A DNA stretch of 64,000 nt, taken from NCBI RefSeq assembly GCF_000783395.1, contig NZ_JSFK01000003.1:248135-312134 (forward strand), in the 5' to 3' direction. Shown in pieces: positions 37,423 through 49,063 of the stretch. The DNA comes from Pseudomonas chlororaphis (GTDB taxonomy: Bacteria; Pseudomonadota; Gammaproteobacteria; Pseudomonadales; Pseudomonadaceae). Made by a program: the position numbers and the translations under genes. The notes beneath the pieces were generated by a model that ran no database searches, had not been told where the DNA came from, and was given only the letters and a program-made list of their open reading frames with translations. Each line of letters starts with the position of its first letter. The stretch's first letter is position 1.

Positions 37423-38193
37423 ATGCGGCGCGTGGTGTTCAATCAGAAAGGTGGCGTAGGCAAGTCGAGCATTGCCTGCAATCTGGCGGCGGTCAGCGCC
37501 AGCGAGGGTTATCGCACGCTGTTGGTGGACCTCGATGCCCAGGCCAACTCCACTCAATATCTGACCGGGCTGACCGGCAATGACATCCCGATGGGTATTG
37601 CCGACTTCTTCAAGCAGACGCTGTCCTCGGGGCCGTTCTCGAAGAAGAATCAGGCAGATATCTACGAAACCCCGTTCGACAACCTGCACATCATCACCGC
37701 GACTGCCGAACTGGCCGACCTGCAGCCCAAGCTTGAAGCCAAACACAAGATCAACAAGCTGCGTAAGTTGCTTGATGAGCTGTCTGAAGATTATGACCGC
37801 ATCTACCTCGATACGCCGCCAGCGCTGAATTTCTACGCGGTATCTGCGTTGATTGCCGCTGATCGGGTGCTGATTCCCTTCGATTGCGATAGTTTCTCGC
37901 GTCAGGCCCTGTACGGGCTGATCGCGGAGATCGAAGAGTTGAAGGACGACCACAATGAAGGCCTGGAAGTCGAAGGCATTGTGGTCAACCAGTTTCAGGC
38001 CCGGGCGAGCCTGCCCCAGCAGATCCTTGATGAATTGATTGCCGAAGGTCTGCCGGTGCTGCCGGTGTACCTGACCAGTTCGGTGCGCATGCGCGAATCG
38101 CATCAGGCCAGTATGCCGCTGATCCACCTCGATCCCCGGCACAAGCTGACCCAGCAATTCGTCGAGCTGCACAACTTGCTCGAAGATCACTGA
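37423..38193 (+). CDS. Orphan ParA-family ATPase
   Basis: A 256-residue P-loop ATPase of the ParA/Soj group: deviant Walker [10 protein letters not shown] (6-14), switch [15 protein letters not shown] (about 34-48), and Walker B-like [11 protein letters not shown] (about 128). No ParB-type partner lies beside it, so it is not the chromosomal parAB locus. Such orphans can position chemoreceptor arrays, pili or other cargo. Its job here is unknown. GGAGG is 7 bases before the ATG, preferred over a TTG 21 bases upstream. Confidence 0.85.
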   Translation: MRRVVFNQKGGVGKSSIACNLAAVSASEGYRTLLVDLDAQANSTQYLTGLTGNDIPMGIADFFKQTLSSGPFSKKNQADIYETPFDNLHIITATAELADLQPKLEAKHKINKLRKLLDELSEDYDRIYLDTPPALNFYAVSALIAADRVLIPFDCDSFSRQALYGLIAEIEELKDDHNEGLEVEGIVVNQFQARASLPQQILDELIAEGLPVLPVYLTSSVRMRESHQASMPLIHLDPRHKLTQQFVELHNLLEDH

Positions 38194-38246
38194 TCCCTTG
38201 AGCTATCCATGAACACCTGTGGGAGCGAGCTGGGGATTGGGGTGTG

Positions 38247-38681
38247 TCAGATCCCTTGGCTACGCAGCCACGCCATCAACTGCGGCAACGGCAACGCACC
38301 ACTCTGCCGCGCCACTTCCTTGCCGTTCTTGAACAGAATCAGACTCGGAATCGAACGGATCCCCAACTGCGCCGACAACTGCTGATTGGCCTCGCTATCA
38401 AGCTTGGCCAAGCGGCACTTGCCTGCCAACTGCGCCGCCGCCTGCTCGAACACCGGCGCAAACGACTTGCACGGCCCACACCACTCCGCCCAGACATCCA
38501 CCAGCAACGGCAGATCCCCCTTGATCTGGTTGGCGTAATCGCCTTGCTTGAGTTCGAAGGGTTTGCTCAACAGCACGGCGGATTTGCAGCGGCCGCACTT
38601 GGGTTGATCGGCGAGACGCTCGGCTGGAATGCGGTTGACCCCGTTGCAGGAGGGGCAGGGGATGAGGAGTGGGTTGGTCAT
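38247..38681 (-). CDS. trxC: Thioredoxin 2 TrxC
   Basis: A 144-residue zinc-binding thioredoxin. The N-terminal zinc ribbon has cysteines in CPSCNG and PKCGRC (about 9-32), followed by a thioredoxin fold with active site WAEWCGPCKSF (about 67-77). It reduces disulfides using thioredoxin reductase and is usually induced by oxidative stress. It is convergent with parA; a degenerate half REP lies between them near 38216. Confidence 0.95.
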   Translation of the reverse strand: MTNPLLIPCPSCNGVNRIPAERLADQPKCGRCKSAVLLSKPFELKQGDYANQIKGDLPLLVDVWAEWCGPCKSFAPVFEQAAAQLAGKCRLAKLDSEANQQLSAQLGIRSIPSLILFKNGKEVARQSGALPLPQLMAWLRSQGI

Positions 38682-39021
38682 GAGTAAGGTCCGGTGAAGA
38701 GCTGATAACCGTAAGTTGGAGACGTGTGCTCATATTTTCAATGCAGGCTTCAAGGTTGCACCTGGTGGTGGCTACAGGCAGAAAACGCGCTGGCGCAGTG
38801 GTCTTCGCGGCGATGAAATCGATATCTCCCGCGATCGGCAAGGTGGGTGAATTGTTGTTTCTGGTATCAGGTCCGCTGGTTGGCAGAGCGCTTGAATGTG
38901 CCGGTAGATTTATTTATCTGAAGGGCATGGCAAGACTATGCAACGCCATGACAGTCGCACTCTGCTAGCATATTGCGCGGCTTTTTCAGCCGTAGCTGTC
39001 AACTAAAGGGAATTAACTGTC
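38682..39021. other. Gap between trxC and the CxxC membrane protein gene
   Basis: 340 bases. An 80-codon open frame (38726-38968) lacks a ribosome site and any recognisable feature. A small hairpin CGGCT-TTTTC-AGCCG lies at 38978-38992, 30 bases before the next ATG, and may be in its leader. The two promoters are expected here but not identified. Confidence 0.35.
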
Positions 39022-39477
39022 ATGAGCCACACCCAAGAGGCCGCTGTGCCTACCGATTCCACGCCTTACAAGGACGCGAGCATGAGTTGCGGGCATTGCA
39101 ACTACACGCTCAAACCGACGTATCACCAAGCGTTCGAACTGGTTCGGTTGCAACCCATCAACTGTTATCAGTGCAGCTCGGATCTATTGCTTGATGAAGC
39201 CGACCGTCAGGTGCTGGACAAAAAACTGCATACGGCCACTCGTATCGGTAAGTTAGCGTTGTTGATACTGGGGCCGTATTTCTTGATCAGCCTGCTCGCG
39301 ACGCTCTATTTCATGTTCTTTGCCAAACCACCTTTCCCGGGATTCTCGGGCGTATTGTTTGGTGGCGGGCTATTGATCGGGTTCCTCCTCAAGAGCGCCG
39401 CAACGGACAACGAAGAGCGCGACTTCGTGCTATTCAAGCAGGGCGAGCGGCCTCCTGCGCAGACGCAAGCTGCATAA
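39022..39477 (+). CDS. Small membrane protein with two CxxC motifs
   Basis: A 151-residue protein of unknown function. The cytoplasmic N-terminal part has CGHC (near 23-26) and CYQC (near 50-53), arranged like a zinc ribbon, followed by two hydrophobic helices (about 75-97 and 104-122). The tail is charged. AAAGGGA precedes the ATG. No enzymatic motif is seen; the zinc-ribbon reading is inferred from the two Cys pairs. Confidence 0.65.
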   Translation: MSHTQEAAVPTDSTPYKDASMSCGHCNYTLKPTYHQAFELVRLQPINCYQCSSDLLLDEADRQVLDKKLHTATRIGKLALLILGPYFLISLLATLYFMFFAKPPFPGFSGVLFGGGLLIGFLLKSAATDNEERDFVLFKQGERPPAQTQAA

Positions 39478-39601
39478 CTCGACGCTGGTGAGGCTCCGCG
39501 AAAGCGATCGAATTCGGGGCCGCACAGACCTGAGCGCTTGCGCTGCCCTCACCATTTAGCAGCGCCGGCGCTCCAATTCACGCTTGGCCAGATTGATGCC
39601 A

Positions 39602-41104
<1,503 letters not shown>

Positions 41105-41113
41105 TTAGACCGG

Positions 41114-44100
41114 TTAGTCGAGTTTGGCCGGCGGCGGCTCTTGCAGTGGTTTCTGATCGTCGGCGATCGGCACGATGGTTTTGGTTTCCGGTTCGATCGG
41201 CACCATCTTGTATTCCTGACCGTGAAGGTTCTTCAGGTAGACCTCCATCTGGCGGAACGAGATGTTGATGTGCTGCTTCTTGAACTCGCGGTTGATGAAG
41301 CGGTTGACCTCATCGAGCACCGGGTTGCGGTCACCGAGGTCGCGCACGTGCATGCGCAACTCGTGGTCGAGGGTGCTTTCGCCGAAGTTGAGGAAGTACA
41401 CATGCGGCTCTGGCTCCTTGAGCACGCGCGGGTTCTCGCGGGCAGCCTTGAGCAGTAGTTCCTTGACCAGATCGAGATCGGAGCCGTAATCGACGCCGAG
41501 TTTCAGCGTGACGCGGGTGATGGTGTCGGTCAGCGACCAGTTGATCAGTTGCCCGGTGATGAACGTCTTGTTCGGGACAATGATGTCCTTGCGGTCGAAG
41601 TCGGTGATGGTCGTGGCGCGGATGCGGATCTTGCTCACCGTGCCCGAGAGGTTGCCGATGGTGATGGTGTCACCGATCCGCACCGGGCGTTCGAAGAGGA
41701 TCATGATGCCGGAGATGAAGTTCGCAAAAATCTCCTGCATGCCGAAACCGAGGCCGACCGACAGCGCCGCCACCAGCCATTGCAACTTGTCCCAGCTGAC
41801 GCCGAGGGTCGACAGGGTCGAGACGAAACCGACGCCGGCGATCACGTACGACAGCAACGTCGTGGTCGCGTAGGCACTGCCTTGGGCCAGATTGAGCTTG
41901 GACAGCACAAACACTTCCAGCAAGCCGGGCAAGTTGCGCGCGAGGGCGAAGGTGATGCCGATGATGATCAGCGCGCCGAGCATGTCGCCGATGCTGATCG
42001 GGACCATGCTCATGTTGGCGCCGGTGCCGCTGGTGTATTCGTAAAGGGTGATGTTGTCGAGGTACGAGAACACCGAAATCAGGTCCGACCAGACCCAGTA
42101 CAGCGCGGCGATGAAACCGCCGAGCAGGGCCAGACGGATCAGGCGCAGGGACTGTTCGTTGACCTTTTCGATGTCCAGGGTCGGCTCTTCGATCACCGCT
42201 TCGCCGTCGCCGGCTTCTTTCGCCGCCTGACGTTTGGCCAGGGCGCGCTGGTAAGCCAGACGCCGTGCGGCAACGCTCAGGCCGCGGACGAAGGTGGCTT
42301 CGATCACCAGCCAGAACATCAGCAGGTACAGGGTGTTGATCAGGCGGTCGCTGAGTTTCAGCGCGGTGTAGTAGTAGCCGAAGCAAACGGCCACGAACAA
42401 GGCGATCGGCAGCAAGGTGAACATCACGCCGACGGCTTTGCGGAACAGCGAGGTGTTCTCGTGGGCCGGGCTGCTGATCAACAGGCGACTGAGCAGCCAG
42501 GCCATCAACGCGTAGCAGGTCAGCACCACCGGCATGCCGAGCACGTCGTCGGCCAGTGCGGCCGGTTGCAGTTCGGCGACGGCGACAATGGTCACCAGCG
42601 CCATCACCACCAGACCGAGGCGGCGGATCCAGCCCTGGAGGAATTCGACCTGCGGTTTTTCCCAGCGGAAGTGCAGTTCCGCCACGCCACCCGGGGCCAG
42701 AATCCGGTAAGCGGTGTAGAACACCAGCCACGCCTGACCCATTTGCAGCAGCGCTGCGCCCATATTGGTGTTCTGCCCGCGAGCGTCGATCTGCAACGCC
42801 AGACCGCACAGCGCCAGGCCCAATGCGACCGGCATTGCCAGCAGGATATTGATCAGGATCGCCTGCGGCGTGTGCCACTGGCTGTCACGTTTGAAGTGGC
42901 CGATGTCCTGGTGAACCTTGTTTAACCGCGCGTACAGATTTTTGCGCCGCCACAACAAGGCCCCGATCAATAGTGCCAGCGGCAGGAACAGCAGCGGACG
43001 CTGGGTCAGGCCGTCGGTCAGTTCGCTCAGACTCGAGGCCCACGGCAGGGTGTCGACCTGGCGTTTCAGGCGCTCCGGCACCGCGCGCATCCATTCCAGA
43101 TCCAGCGGCTTGTTGCTGGGAATCCAGAACATCTGCTCATCGAGCGTCGCACGCAGACCTTGCGCGGTGCTCAGCAGTTGTTTCTGATTGAGCTGCAGGG
43201 TGATCGACTCGTTGAGCATGGCGCTCAGTTCGCGGTTCAACCGTTCCAGCAGGTCGGCGCGGGTGTTTGCCAGCTCCAGCAGGTTTTTGCGCAATTGCGG
43301 GGTGACCTGCTCCGGCGGCTGAGTGGCCAGCAGGTTGTCGACATAGGCGGCCGGATTACTCAGCTGCTCACGCTGCTGGCTGACGTCGAATTGCCACAGG
43401 CGAATGTCGGCGATCTGATCCGCCAGATCGCGGTCGACCTTGAGCCGCGGCAGGGCTTGTTTCTGCTTATAGAGAATCTTCGACAGCAGCAGGCTGCCCT
43501 TGAGCACGCTGATCTGCTCGTCCAGCGCTGAATCGCTTTGGGTCAGACTGTCGAGTTGCTGTTTGGTCTGCAGATTCTGTTGGGTGACTTCGTTGAGGCG
43601 GTCAGTACTTTTCAGCAGGTAGTCGGAGAGTTTGAGGTTTGCCGTGCTTTCGATGGCCAGCAGACTGCTGCTCCCGGCCTTCTGCGCTTCGATCGATTGC
43701 TGCGTTACTGTTTCCTGCGATTGCGCCAGACGTTTCTGGTTGATCAGGGTTTGCAGTTCCTGGATCTCGCGGTCGAGGCGCTCGGACTTCTCCGAGAGCA
43801 AGTCATGCTGGGCGTTGCCCAGATCCTGCAACTGGCTGTTGCCGGCCAGCTCCTGACGACGCAGCGGAATCAGCGCATTCAGCGCCGCCAGTTCGGCGTT
43901 CAACTGGTCGCGTTGCTCGGCGGTGACGGTTTTACCCGCGTCCTTGCCGGACTTGAGGATGTTGTTGATCTGCTGAATGCGCGTCTGGCTGGCGGAAATT
44001 TCCGCTTGCGCGCGCTCGGGGCGAGTCTGCGCGGTGATGATCAGGCTGTTGGCGTCGGCCAGGGCTTTTTGCAGGTCACTTTGCTGAGTCGAGCGATCGG

Positions 44101-44467
44101 TGAGGATCTGCTCCAGTTGCTGAATCGACTCTTTGGGAAAACGCTGCGCTACCGGCACCACCGCGTTGGCTTTGAGGCGGGCCAGCTCGCGGGTGTTTTC
44201 AATGGTCTGCTTGGGGGCAGTCGCCAATTGCTGTTTGAGATCGATCAGTTTCTGCTCGTAATCACGCTGATTGTTCAACTGATTGAGCGTGTTCTGCAGG
44301 ACGGTCTGCAGGGTCTTTTTGTCGGCATCCGGCAGTTTGCTGTCGGCCAGTTTGTCGAGACTCGCCTGTACGGCGTCGCTGGACGGTGGTTCGGCGGCGT
44401 ACAGCGGGCCGACAGTAAGACTCAGGCCCAGCAGGGCCGCGGCGAAAAAGGAGCGCAGGGTAGGCAT
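41114..44467 (-). CDS. mscK: Mechanosensitive channel MscK/KefA family
   Basis: A 1117-residue inner-membrane channel. It has a signal peptide (cut near 24), a large periplasmic region rich in helical coiled-coil segments (about 30-470), about eleven transmembrane helices (about 485-910), and a C-terminal MscS pore/beta domain. The pore helix and following GLGFGMQEIFANFISGIMILFERPVRIGD and the VPNKTFI segment are diagnostic. It releases solutes, especially K+, on hypo-osmotic stress. The K+/H+ antiporter gene lies 35 bases upstream on the same strand, giving a K+/osmotic homeostasis pair. Confidence 0.9.
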   Translation of the reverse strand: MPTLRSFFAAALLGLSLTVGPLYAAEPPSSDAVQASLDKLADSKLPDADKKTLQTVLQNTLNQLNNQRDYEQKLIDLKQQLATAPKQTIENTRELARLKANAVVPVAQRFPKESIQQLEQILTDRSTQQSDLQKALADANSLIITAQTRPERAQAEISASQTRIQQINNILKSGKDAGKTVTAEQRDQLNAELAALNALIPLRRQELAGNSQLQDLGNAQHDLLSEKSERLDREIQELQTLINQKRLAQSQETVTQQSIEAQKAGSSSLLAIESTANLKLSDYLLKSTDRLNEVTQQNLQTKQQLDSLTQSDSALDEQISVLKGSLLLSKILYKQKQALPRLKVDRDLADQIADIRLWQFDVSQQREQLSNPAAYVDNLLATQPPEQVTPQLRKNLLELANTRADLLERLNRELSAMLNESITLQLNQKQLLSTAQGLRATLDEQMFWIPSNKPLDLEWMRAVPERLKRQVDTLPWASSLSELTDGLTQRPLLFLPLALLIGALLWRRKNLYARLNKVHQDIGHFKRDSQWHTPQAILINILLAMPVALGLALCGLALQIDARGQNTNMGAALLQMGQAWLVFYTAYRILAPGGVAELHFRWEKPQVEFLQGWIRRLGLVVMALVTIVAVAELQPAALADDVLGMPVVLTCYALMAWLLSRLLISSPAHENTSLFRKAVGVMFTLLPIALFVAVCFGYYYTALKLSDRLINTLYLLMFWLVIEATFVRGLSVAARRLAYQRALAKRQAAKEAGDGEAVIEEPTLDIEKVNEQSLRLIRLALLGGFIAALYWVWSDLISVFSYLDNITLYEYTSGTGANMSMVPISIGDMLGALIIIGITFALARNLPGLLEVFVLSKLNLAQGSAYATTTLLSYVIAGVGFVSTLSTLGVSWDKLQWLVAALSVGLGFGMQEIFANFISGIMILFERPVRIGDTITIGNLSGTVSKIRIRATTITDFDRKDIIVPNKTFITGQLINWSLTDTITRVTLKLGVDYGSDLDLVKELLLKAARENPRVLKEPEPHVYFLNFGESTLDHELRMHVRDLGDRNPVLDEVNRFINREFKKQHINISFRQMEVYLKNLHGQEYKMVPIEPETKTIVPIADDQKPLQEPPPAKLD

Positions 44468-44501
44468 AGAGACCGGTCAAGCAAGTGATAGTGGACGCAG
44501 T

Positions 44502-46244
44502 TTAGAGGAAGAGTCCGGGGCCCGGGCGACTTCCTTCGGGGAATCTGACGCCCACTTTGCCGATCTTGTTCCCGTCCATGACTGCAACCGTCCAGTGGGT
44601 GTTGTTCCATTCCACCTGGTCACCGACGATGGGCGCACCACCGACTTTCTGCGCGATGAAGGCGCCCAGGGTCATGTCCGGATCAATACCCTCGGCCGGC
44701 AGGCCATAGAGTGCGGCAACCGCTTTAAGCTGGGCGTCTCCTTCAAGCACGAAATCGCCGAAGAAGCGCAGATCGAGGCCGCGTTGCGGCGCTTGGCTGA
44801 AGAGTTTTCCGAGCGCGCCAAGGTTGTGTTCATGGCCGATAACACACAGTAAATCATCGACTTCCAGCACCGTACTACCCGACGGATGGAGCAGTTGCTG
44901 GCCACGAAACAATGCCGCGATACGCGTACCTTCGGGCATTTTCAGCTCTCGCAGGGGCGAACCGATGCACCATTTCTCCGCGCCAAGCTTGTAAACGAAT
45001 AGCTCCCACTCGCTGGTGACGTGGACTTCCAGCGCCGCCCGGGAAATCGGCGCAGGCTCCGGCGGTACCGTCACTTTCAGCAGCTTGGCGACCCACGGCA
45101 GGCTCGTGCCCTGCACCAGTAGCGACACCAGCACGATAAAGAACGCGAGGTTGAAGTACAGCTGCGCATTCGGCAGCCCGGCCATCAGCGGGAACACCGC
45201 GAGAATGATCGGTACCGCACCGCGCAGGCCAACCCAGGAAATAAAGGCTTTTTCGCGACCGTGGAAGGCCTTGAACGGCAGCAGGCCGACCATTACCGAC
45301 AGCGGCCGCGCAAACAGAATCATCCACAGCGCCAGACCGAGAGCGGGCAGGGCGATCGGCAGCAAATCGTGCGGAGTCACCAGCAGGCCGAGCACGAGGA
45401 ACATGCCGATCTGCGCCAGCCACGCCATGCCGTCGAGCATATGCAGAATGCCGTGGCGGCTGCGCACCGGACGGTTGCCAATGACCAGACCGCACAGGTA
45501 AACGGCGAGGAAGCCGCTGCCGTGCAGGGCGTTGGTCAGGGCGAATACCACCAGACCGCCGGCAATCACCAGAATCGGATACAGGCCGGCGGCCAGATTG
45601 ATCCGGTTGACCAGTTGCAACATCAGCCAGCCGCCACCGAGACCGATCACGCCGCCGATGCCGAACTCGCGGATCAGATGGGTCAACAGGCTCCAGTGCA
45701 GGCCGGTCTGGCCGCTGGCGAGCATGTCGATCAGGGTCACGGTGAGAAACACCGCCATCGGGTCGTTGCTGCCGGATTCGATCTCCAGGCTGGCGGTGAC
45801 CCGTTCGTTCAGGCCCTTGCCGCCGAGCAGCGAGAACACTGCCGCAGCGTCGGTTGAGCCGACGATAGCGCCGATCAGCAGGCCTTGAATCAGGTTCAAG
45901 TCGAACAACCAAGCCGCGGCCATGCCGGTCAGCCCGGTGGTGATCAACACACCAACCGTGGCCAGCGATAGCGCTGGCCATAGCGCCACGCGGAAACTTG
46001 ACACCCGCGTACGCAAGCCGCCGTCGAGGAGGATCACCGCCAGTGCGAGGTTGCCGACCAGATAGGCTGTCGGGTAGTTATCGAAAATGATCCCGCCGCC
46101 ATCGACCCCGGCAGCCATGCCGACCGCAAGAATAATGACCAGAATCGGGATGCCGAGACGGGAGGAGAGGGAGCTGACGAGAATGCTTGCGCCTACCAGC
46201 AACGCGCCGATCAAGAACAGGCTGTTGATGGTCGTCGCATTCAA
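44502..46244 (-). CDS. cvrA: K+/H+ antiporter CvrA (NhaP2-type, CPA1)
   Basis: A 580-residue antiporter. About 12-13 membrane helices (1-395) contain LDGGLRTRV, the Asp-rich [14 protein letters not shown] and [15 protein letters not shown] ion-binding regions. Two cytoplasmic regulatory domains follow, a TrkA_C (about 405-480, [22 protein letters not shown]) and a CorC/HlyC-like tail (about 485-575). It exports K+ in exchange for protons, relevant at low osmolarity. It is followed by mscK on the same strand. Confidence 0.9.
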   Translation of the reverse strand: MNATTINSLFLIGALLVGASILVSSLSSRLGIPILVIILAVGMAAGVDGGGIIFDNYPTAYLVGNLALAVILLDGGLRTRVSSFRVALWPALSLATVGVLITTGLTGMAAAWLFDLNLIQGLLIGAIVGSTDAAAVFSLLGGKGLNERVTASLEIESGSNDPMAVFLTVTLIDMLASGQTGLHWSLLTHLIREFGIGGVIGLGGGWLMLQLVNRINLAAGLYPILVIAGGLVVFALTNALHGSGFLAVYLCGLVIGNRPVRSRHGILHMLDGMAWLAQIGMFLVLGLLVTPHDLLPIALPALGLALWMILFARPLSVMVGLLPFKAFHGREKAFISWVGLRGAVPIILAVFPLMAGLPNAQLYFNLAFFIVLVSLLVQGTSLPWVAKLLKVTVPPEPAPISRAALEVHVTSEWELFVYKLGAEKWCIGSPLRELKMPEGTRIAALFRGQQLLHPSGSTVLEVDDLLCVIGHEHNLGALGKLFSQAPQRGLDLRFFGDFVLEGDAQLKAVAALYGLPAEGIDPDMTLGAFIAQKVGGAPIVGDQVEWNNTHWTVAVMDGNKIGKVGVRFPEGSRPGPGLFL

Positions 46245-46567
46245 AGGCAGTACTCCAGAAGCGTAAAGACGGGCACAAACTGACCATGCAGTCTGCGTGC
46301 CAGCGATTCTAACCTGTTGAAATGTGATGCTGTCAAAAAGGTTTTTACGCTGGCGCGTTCGGGATTTTGGTTCGGCTGAAGATTGCTGCCCTCACCCTAG
46401 CCCTCTCCCGGAGGGAGAGGGAACTGATCGAGGTGTTTGTGCGAGGTACATCGACCTGAAAATTCTGAGTCGAACTCAGGTTCGAAAAGCACGAAGATCT
46501 GCTCCCTTTCCCCCTCTCCCTCTGGGAGAGGGCTGGGGTGAGGGGCTTTTGACCTTAATCTCAAAAT
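46245..46567. other. Gap between cvrA and chemoreceptor gene
   Basis: 323 bases, half of it the palindromic element at 46389-46545. The rest is the cvrA upstream region with no clear promoter boxes. Confidence 0.4.
46389..46545. repeat. CCCTCACCC terminal-inverted-repeat element (copy 1)
   Basis: Ends are CCCTCACCCTAGCCCTCTCCC and its inverse GGGAGAGGGCTGGGGTGAGGG. Each end has its own small palindrome (CCCTCTCCC-GGAGGGAGAGGG). The 157-base body contains CGACCTGAAAAT. A second copy lies at 51584-51760 with a related body. No coding capacity; it looks like a REP-like or MITE-like non-autonomous repeat. Confidence 0.85.
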
Positions 46568-48193
46568 TTACAGGCTGAACCGCCCAACCATGTTGTTCAG
46601 GTCCAGCGCCAGACGCGACAGTTCATTACTCGCCGCACTGGTCTGATTCGCGCCAGTCGCCGATTGCACCGACAAATCACGAATATTCACCAGATTACGA
46701 TCCACTTCCCGCGCTACTTGCGCCTGCTCTTCGGCGGCGCTGGCGATCACCAGGTTGCGCTCGTTGATCTCGACGATGGCGGTGTTGATGGTGTCCAGCG
46801 ACATGCCGGCACCACGGGCGATGTTCAGGGTCGACTCGGCGCGTTCGGTGCTGTTGCGCATCGAATCCACGGCGTGTTCGGTGCCGCTCTGAATGCTGCC
46901 GATCATCCGCTCGATTTCGCTGGTCGACTGCTGCGTGCGATGTGCCAAGGCACGGACTTCATCCGCCACCACGGCAAAACCACGACCCGCTTCACCGGCA
47001 CGTGCCGCTTCAATCGCTGCGTTCAGTGCCAGCAGGTTGGTCTGATCGGCCAGGCCACGAATCACGTCGAGCACCTTGCCGATGTCACGGGACTCATTGG
47101 CCAGATCGCCGATCAGGCTGGCCGTGCTCTGCACATCGGCGCTCATGCGTTCGATCGCGCTGACGGTTTCCTGGACCAGATCCCGACCGTCGCCGGCGGA
47201 AGTGGTGGCATTTTTCGACGCTTCCGAAGTGCTCACGGCGTTGCGTGCGACTTCTTCCACGGCGCTGGTCATCTCGTTGACCGCCGTGGCCGCCTGTTCG
47301 ATTTCATTGTTCTGCTGAGTCAGTCCACGCGCGCTTTCGTCGGTGACGCTGTTCAGTTCTTCAGCCGCCGAGGCCAGTTGAGTGGCCGAGCCGGAAATGC
47401 GCTGCAGGGTGTCACGCAGTTTCGATTGCATCTTGGCCATGGCTGCGAGCAGGCGACCGGCCTCGTCTTCACCGTCAACGTGGATCGGCTGGGTCAGGTT
47501 GCCTTCGGCGATGGTTTCCGCAGCTTCCAATGCTTTGGAGATCGGCTTGGTGATGCTTACGGTCAGCAGCCAGGCGAAGAGAAACGTCAGGCCAGTGGCG
47601 ATCACCAACAGCGTGACCACCAAGTTGAAAGACAGCGAAAACTGATCGCTCGCGCCTTTATCCGTCTCGGCGATTTGCTGAGTGTTGATCTCCAGCAAGC
47701 GCGCCAGTGCGGTGTTAACCGCTTCCGAGTTGCTCAGCAAGTCCGAGTTGAGCATCTGCCGCAGTTCATCAATCTGATTGTTGCGCGACAGGGTTTTCAT
47801 CCGGTCTTCAAGCTGGCGGTACTGCGCGAGCAACTGTACGTATTGATCATAAGCCGCACGCTCTTGCGGGCCGTCGATCAACGGTTCGTAGGCGCGCTGG
47901 GCGTCGGCGATCTGCTTGTTGCGCAGCTCGAACAGTTCGACCGTCTTTTGTTGAACGTCCGGTTCACGGTTGATCAGCAACCGATACGACAAAACGCGCA
48001 AACGCAGGGTCAGTTGGGTGAATTCGTCGAGGGCCTTGATCGAAGGCACGCTGGCGGTGGCGATGTCTTCGCCTGCTGCGCGGATTTTGCTCATCTGGTT
48101 CAGGGCGAACACGCCGAGAATCAGCATCAGCCCGCCGATCAGGGCGAAGCCGGTAAACGCCCGTGGGGCGATATTCATATTGCGAAGGGACAT
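46568..48193 (-). CDS. Methyl-accepting chemotaxis protein, 4HB sensor type
   Basis: A 541-residue chemoreceptor. TM1 (about 12-32) is followed by a helical periplasmic domain (about 35-185, consistent with a four-helix bundle), TM2 (about 190-212), HAMP, and the cytoplasmic signalling hairpin with its tip [19 protein letters not shown]. No C-terminal CheR/CheB-binding pentapeptide is present. The ligand cannot be told. The ATG at 48193 is chosen from family alignment; the ribosome site is weak. Confidence 0.9.
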   Translation of the reverse strand: MSLRNMNIAPRAFTGFALIGGLMLILGVFALNQMSKIRAAGEDIATASVPSIKALDEFTQLTLRLRVLSYRLLINREPDVQQKTVELFELRNKQIADAQRAYEPLIDGPQERAAYDQYVQLLAQYRQLEDRMKTLSRNNQIDELRQMLNSDLLSNSEAVNTALARLLEINTQQIAETDKGASDQFSLSFNLVVTLLVIATGLTFLFAWLLTVSITKPISKALEAAETIAEGNLTQPIHVDGEDEAGRLLAAMAKMQSKLRDTLQRISGSATQLASAAEELNSVTDESARGLTQQNNEIEQAATAVNEMTSAVEEVARNAVSTSEASKNATTSAGDGRDLVQETVSAIERMSADVQSTASLIGDLANESRDIGKVLDVIRGLADQTNLLALNAAIEAARAGEAGRGFAVVADEVRALAHRTQQSTSEIERMIGSIQSGTEHAVDSMRNSTERAESTLNIARGAGMSLDTINTAIVEINERNLVIASAAEEQAQVAREVDRNLVNIRDLSVQSATGANQTSAASNELSRLALDLNNMVGRFSL

Positions 48194-48471
48194 GGGCGGA
48201 TACCAAGAGAGGGCCGCATCCATGCGGGCAGAGACTGCTGTATGGATGACTTATCGGTCATACGACTTAAGTCTTGAGGCAGTGTGCGTATTTGTCGCAG
48301 AAGGGCCTGGGCGACGAAGTGCAGGAACCAGATCGGCAGATCACAGTCTTTAAAACTCGCGAGAACGGTCGGCCACCAGGAAAATCAAGGCTTTGCGCCG
48401 GTTTAACCCTGGCATCCGTGATGACTTTTCTTTATCGTACGCGCCCTTTGAAAAACGCTTGGAAGATCAAA
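48194..48471. other. Divergent gap between chemoreceptor and TIGR02449 gene
   Basis: 278 bases holding two divergent promoters. I see no confident box or operator. GGA lies 8 bases before the 48472 ATG. Confidence 0.35.
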
Positions 48472-48702
48472 ATGTTGGAAGCATCCCTCAGCCAATTGGA
48501 ACAGCTCGTCAGCGACCTGGTGCAACAGAACCAGACCCTCGCGCAAACCAACCAGACCCTGTCCACGGAACTGGCCCAGGCCAAGGATGAAAACGAAAGC
48601 CTGCAACTGAACCTGATGGAGCAGGAAGAAAAGCACGGCGCCACCGCAGCCCGCATTCAAGCCTTGGTTGATCGCGTCAACGCAGGTCCGGTCAGCGCAT
48701 GA
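48472..48702 (+). CDS. TIGR02449-family coiled-coil protein (ZapB-like)
   Basis: A 76-residue protein, almost all heptad coiled coil (LSQLEQLVSDLVQQNQTLAQ onward, with repeated QT and L-x6-L patterns). TIGR02449 members regularly precede zapA and resemble ZapB, a Z-ring-associated filament protein, though function is unproven. The stop overlaps the zapA start, implying coordinated translation. Confidence 0.8.
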   Translation: MLEASLSQLEQLVSDLVQQNQTLAQTNQTLSTELAQAKDENESLQLNLMEQEEKHGATAARIQALVDRVNAGPVSA

Positions 48703-49004
48703 ACCACCACACAGCAGGGGTAAAAGTCGTCTCTATTCTCGGGGAGGACTATTCGATCAAGGCACCGGCCGGGGAAGAACAGACCCTGCTGGACGCGGCC
48801 ATGATGCTCAAGGCAGCGCTGGACGACACCAAGCGCAAATACCCGACACTGATCGGTGACCGCTTGCTGGTGCTGGCGGCGATGAATCTGTGCTCGCAGC
48901 AGATTGAAATGAAGAAGCAGCACAAAGAAGAACTCGACCGTTACCAAGAGCAAGTCAGCGCCACGGTCGACGTCATTTCCAAAACCATTGGACAGCAAGG
49001 CTGA
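48699..49004 (+). CDS. zapA: Cell-division protein ZapA
   Basis: A 101-residue protein of ZapA length and layout: an N-terminal alpha/beta globule with VKVVSILGEDYSIKAP, then LLDAAMMLKAALDD, and a C-terminal coiled coil (AMNLCSQQIEMKKQ onward). ZapA bundles FtsZ protofilaments at mid-cell. Its neighbour on the other side is a chemoreceptor, not the ygfB/pepP/ubiH genes that flank zapA in P. aeruginosa, and I see no room for 6S RNA after it, so this could be a second zapA-type locus. Confidence 0.82.
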   Translation: MNHHTAGVKVVSILGEDYSIKAPAGEEQTLLDAAMMLKAALDDTKRKYPTLIGDRLLVLAAMNLCSQQIEMKKQHKEELDRYQEQVSATVDVISKTIGQQG

Positions 49005-49015
49005 GTATTAGAAGC

Positions 49016-49039
49016 GACGCCTCTAAGGCAGGAGGCGTC
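49016..49039. terminator. Hairpin between zapA and the convergent 49064 gene
   Basis: GACGCCTC and GAGGCGTC make an 8-bp stem with an 8-base loop. No strong T run follows on either side, so it may be a weak bidirectional terminator. Confidence 0.5.
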
Positions 49040-49063
49040 CCTGTTGCAGATGTATACGAATGT

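Noticed and set aside
38726..38968. An 80-codon open frame between trxC and the CxxC membrane protein gene
   Set aside because: No ribosome site, no recognisable feature and composition like non-coding sequence.
49005..49063. 6S RNA after zapA
   Set aside because: Only 59 bases separate zapA from the next gene, less than the roughly 180 bases 6S RNA needs; only a short hairpin is seen.
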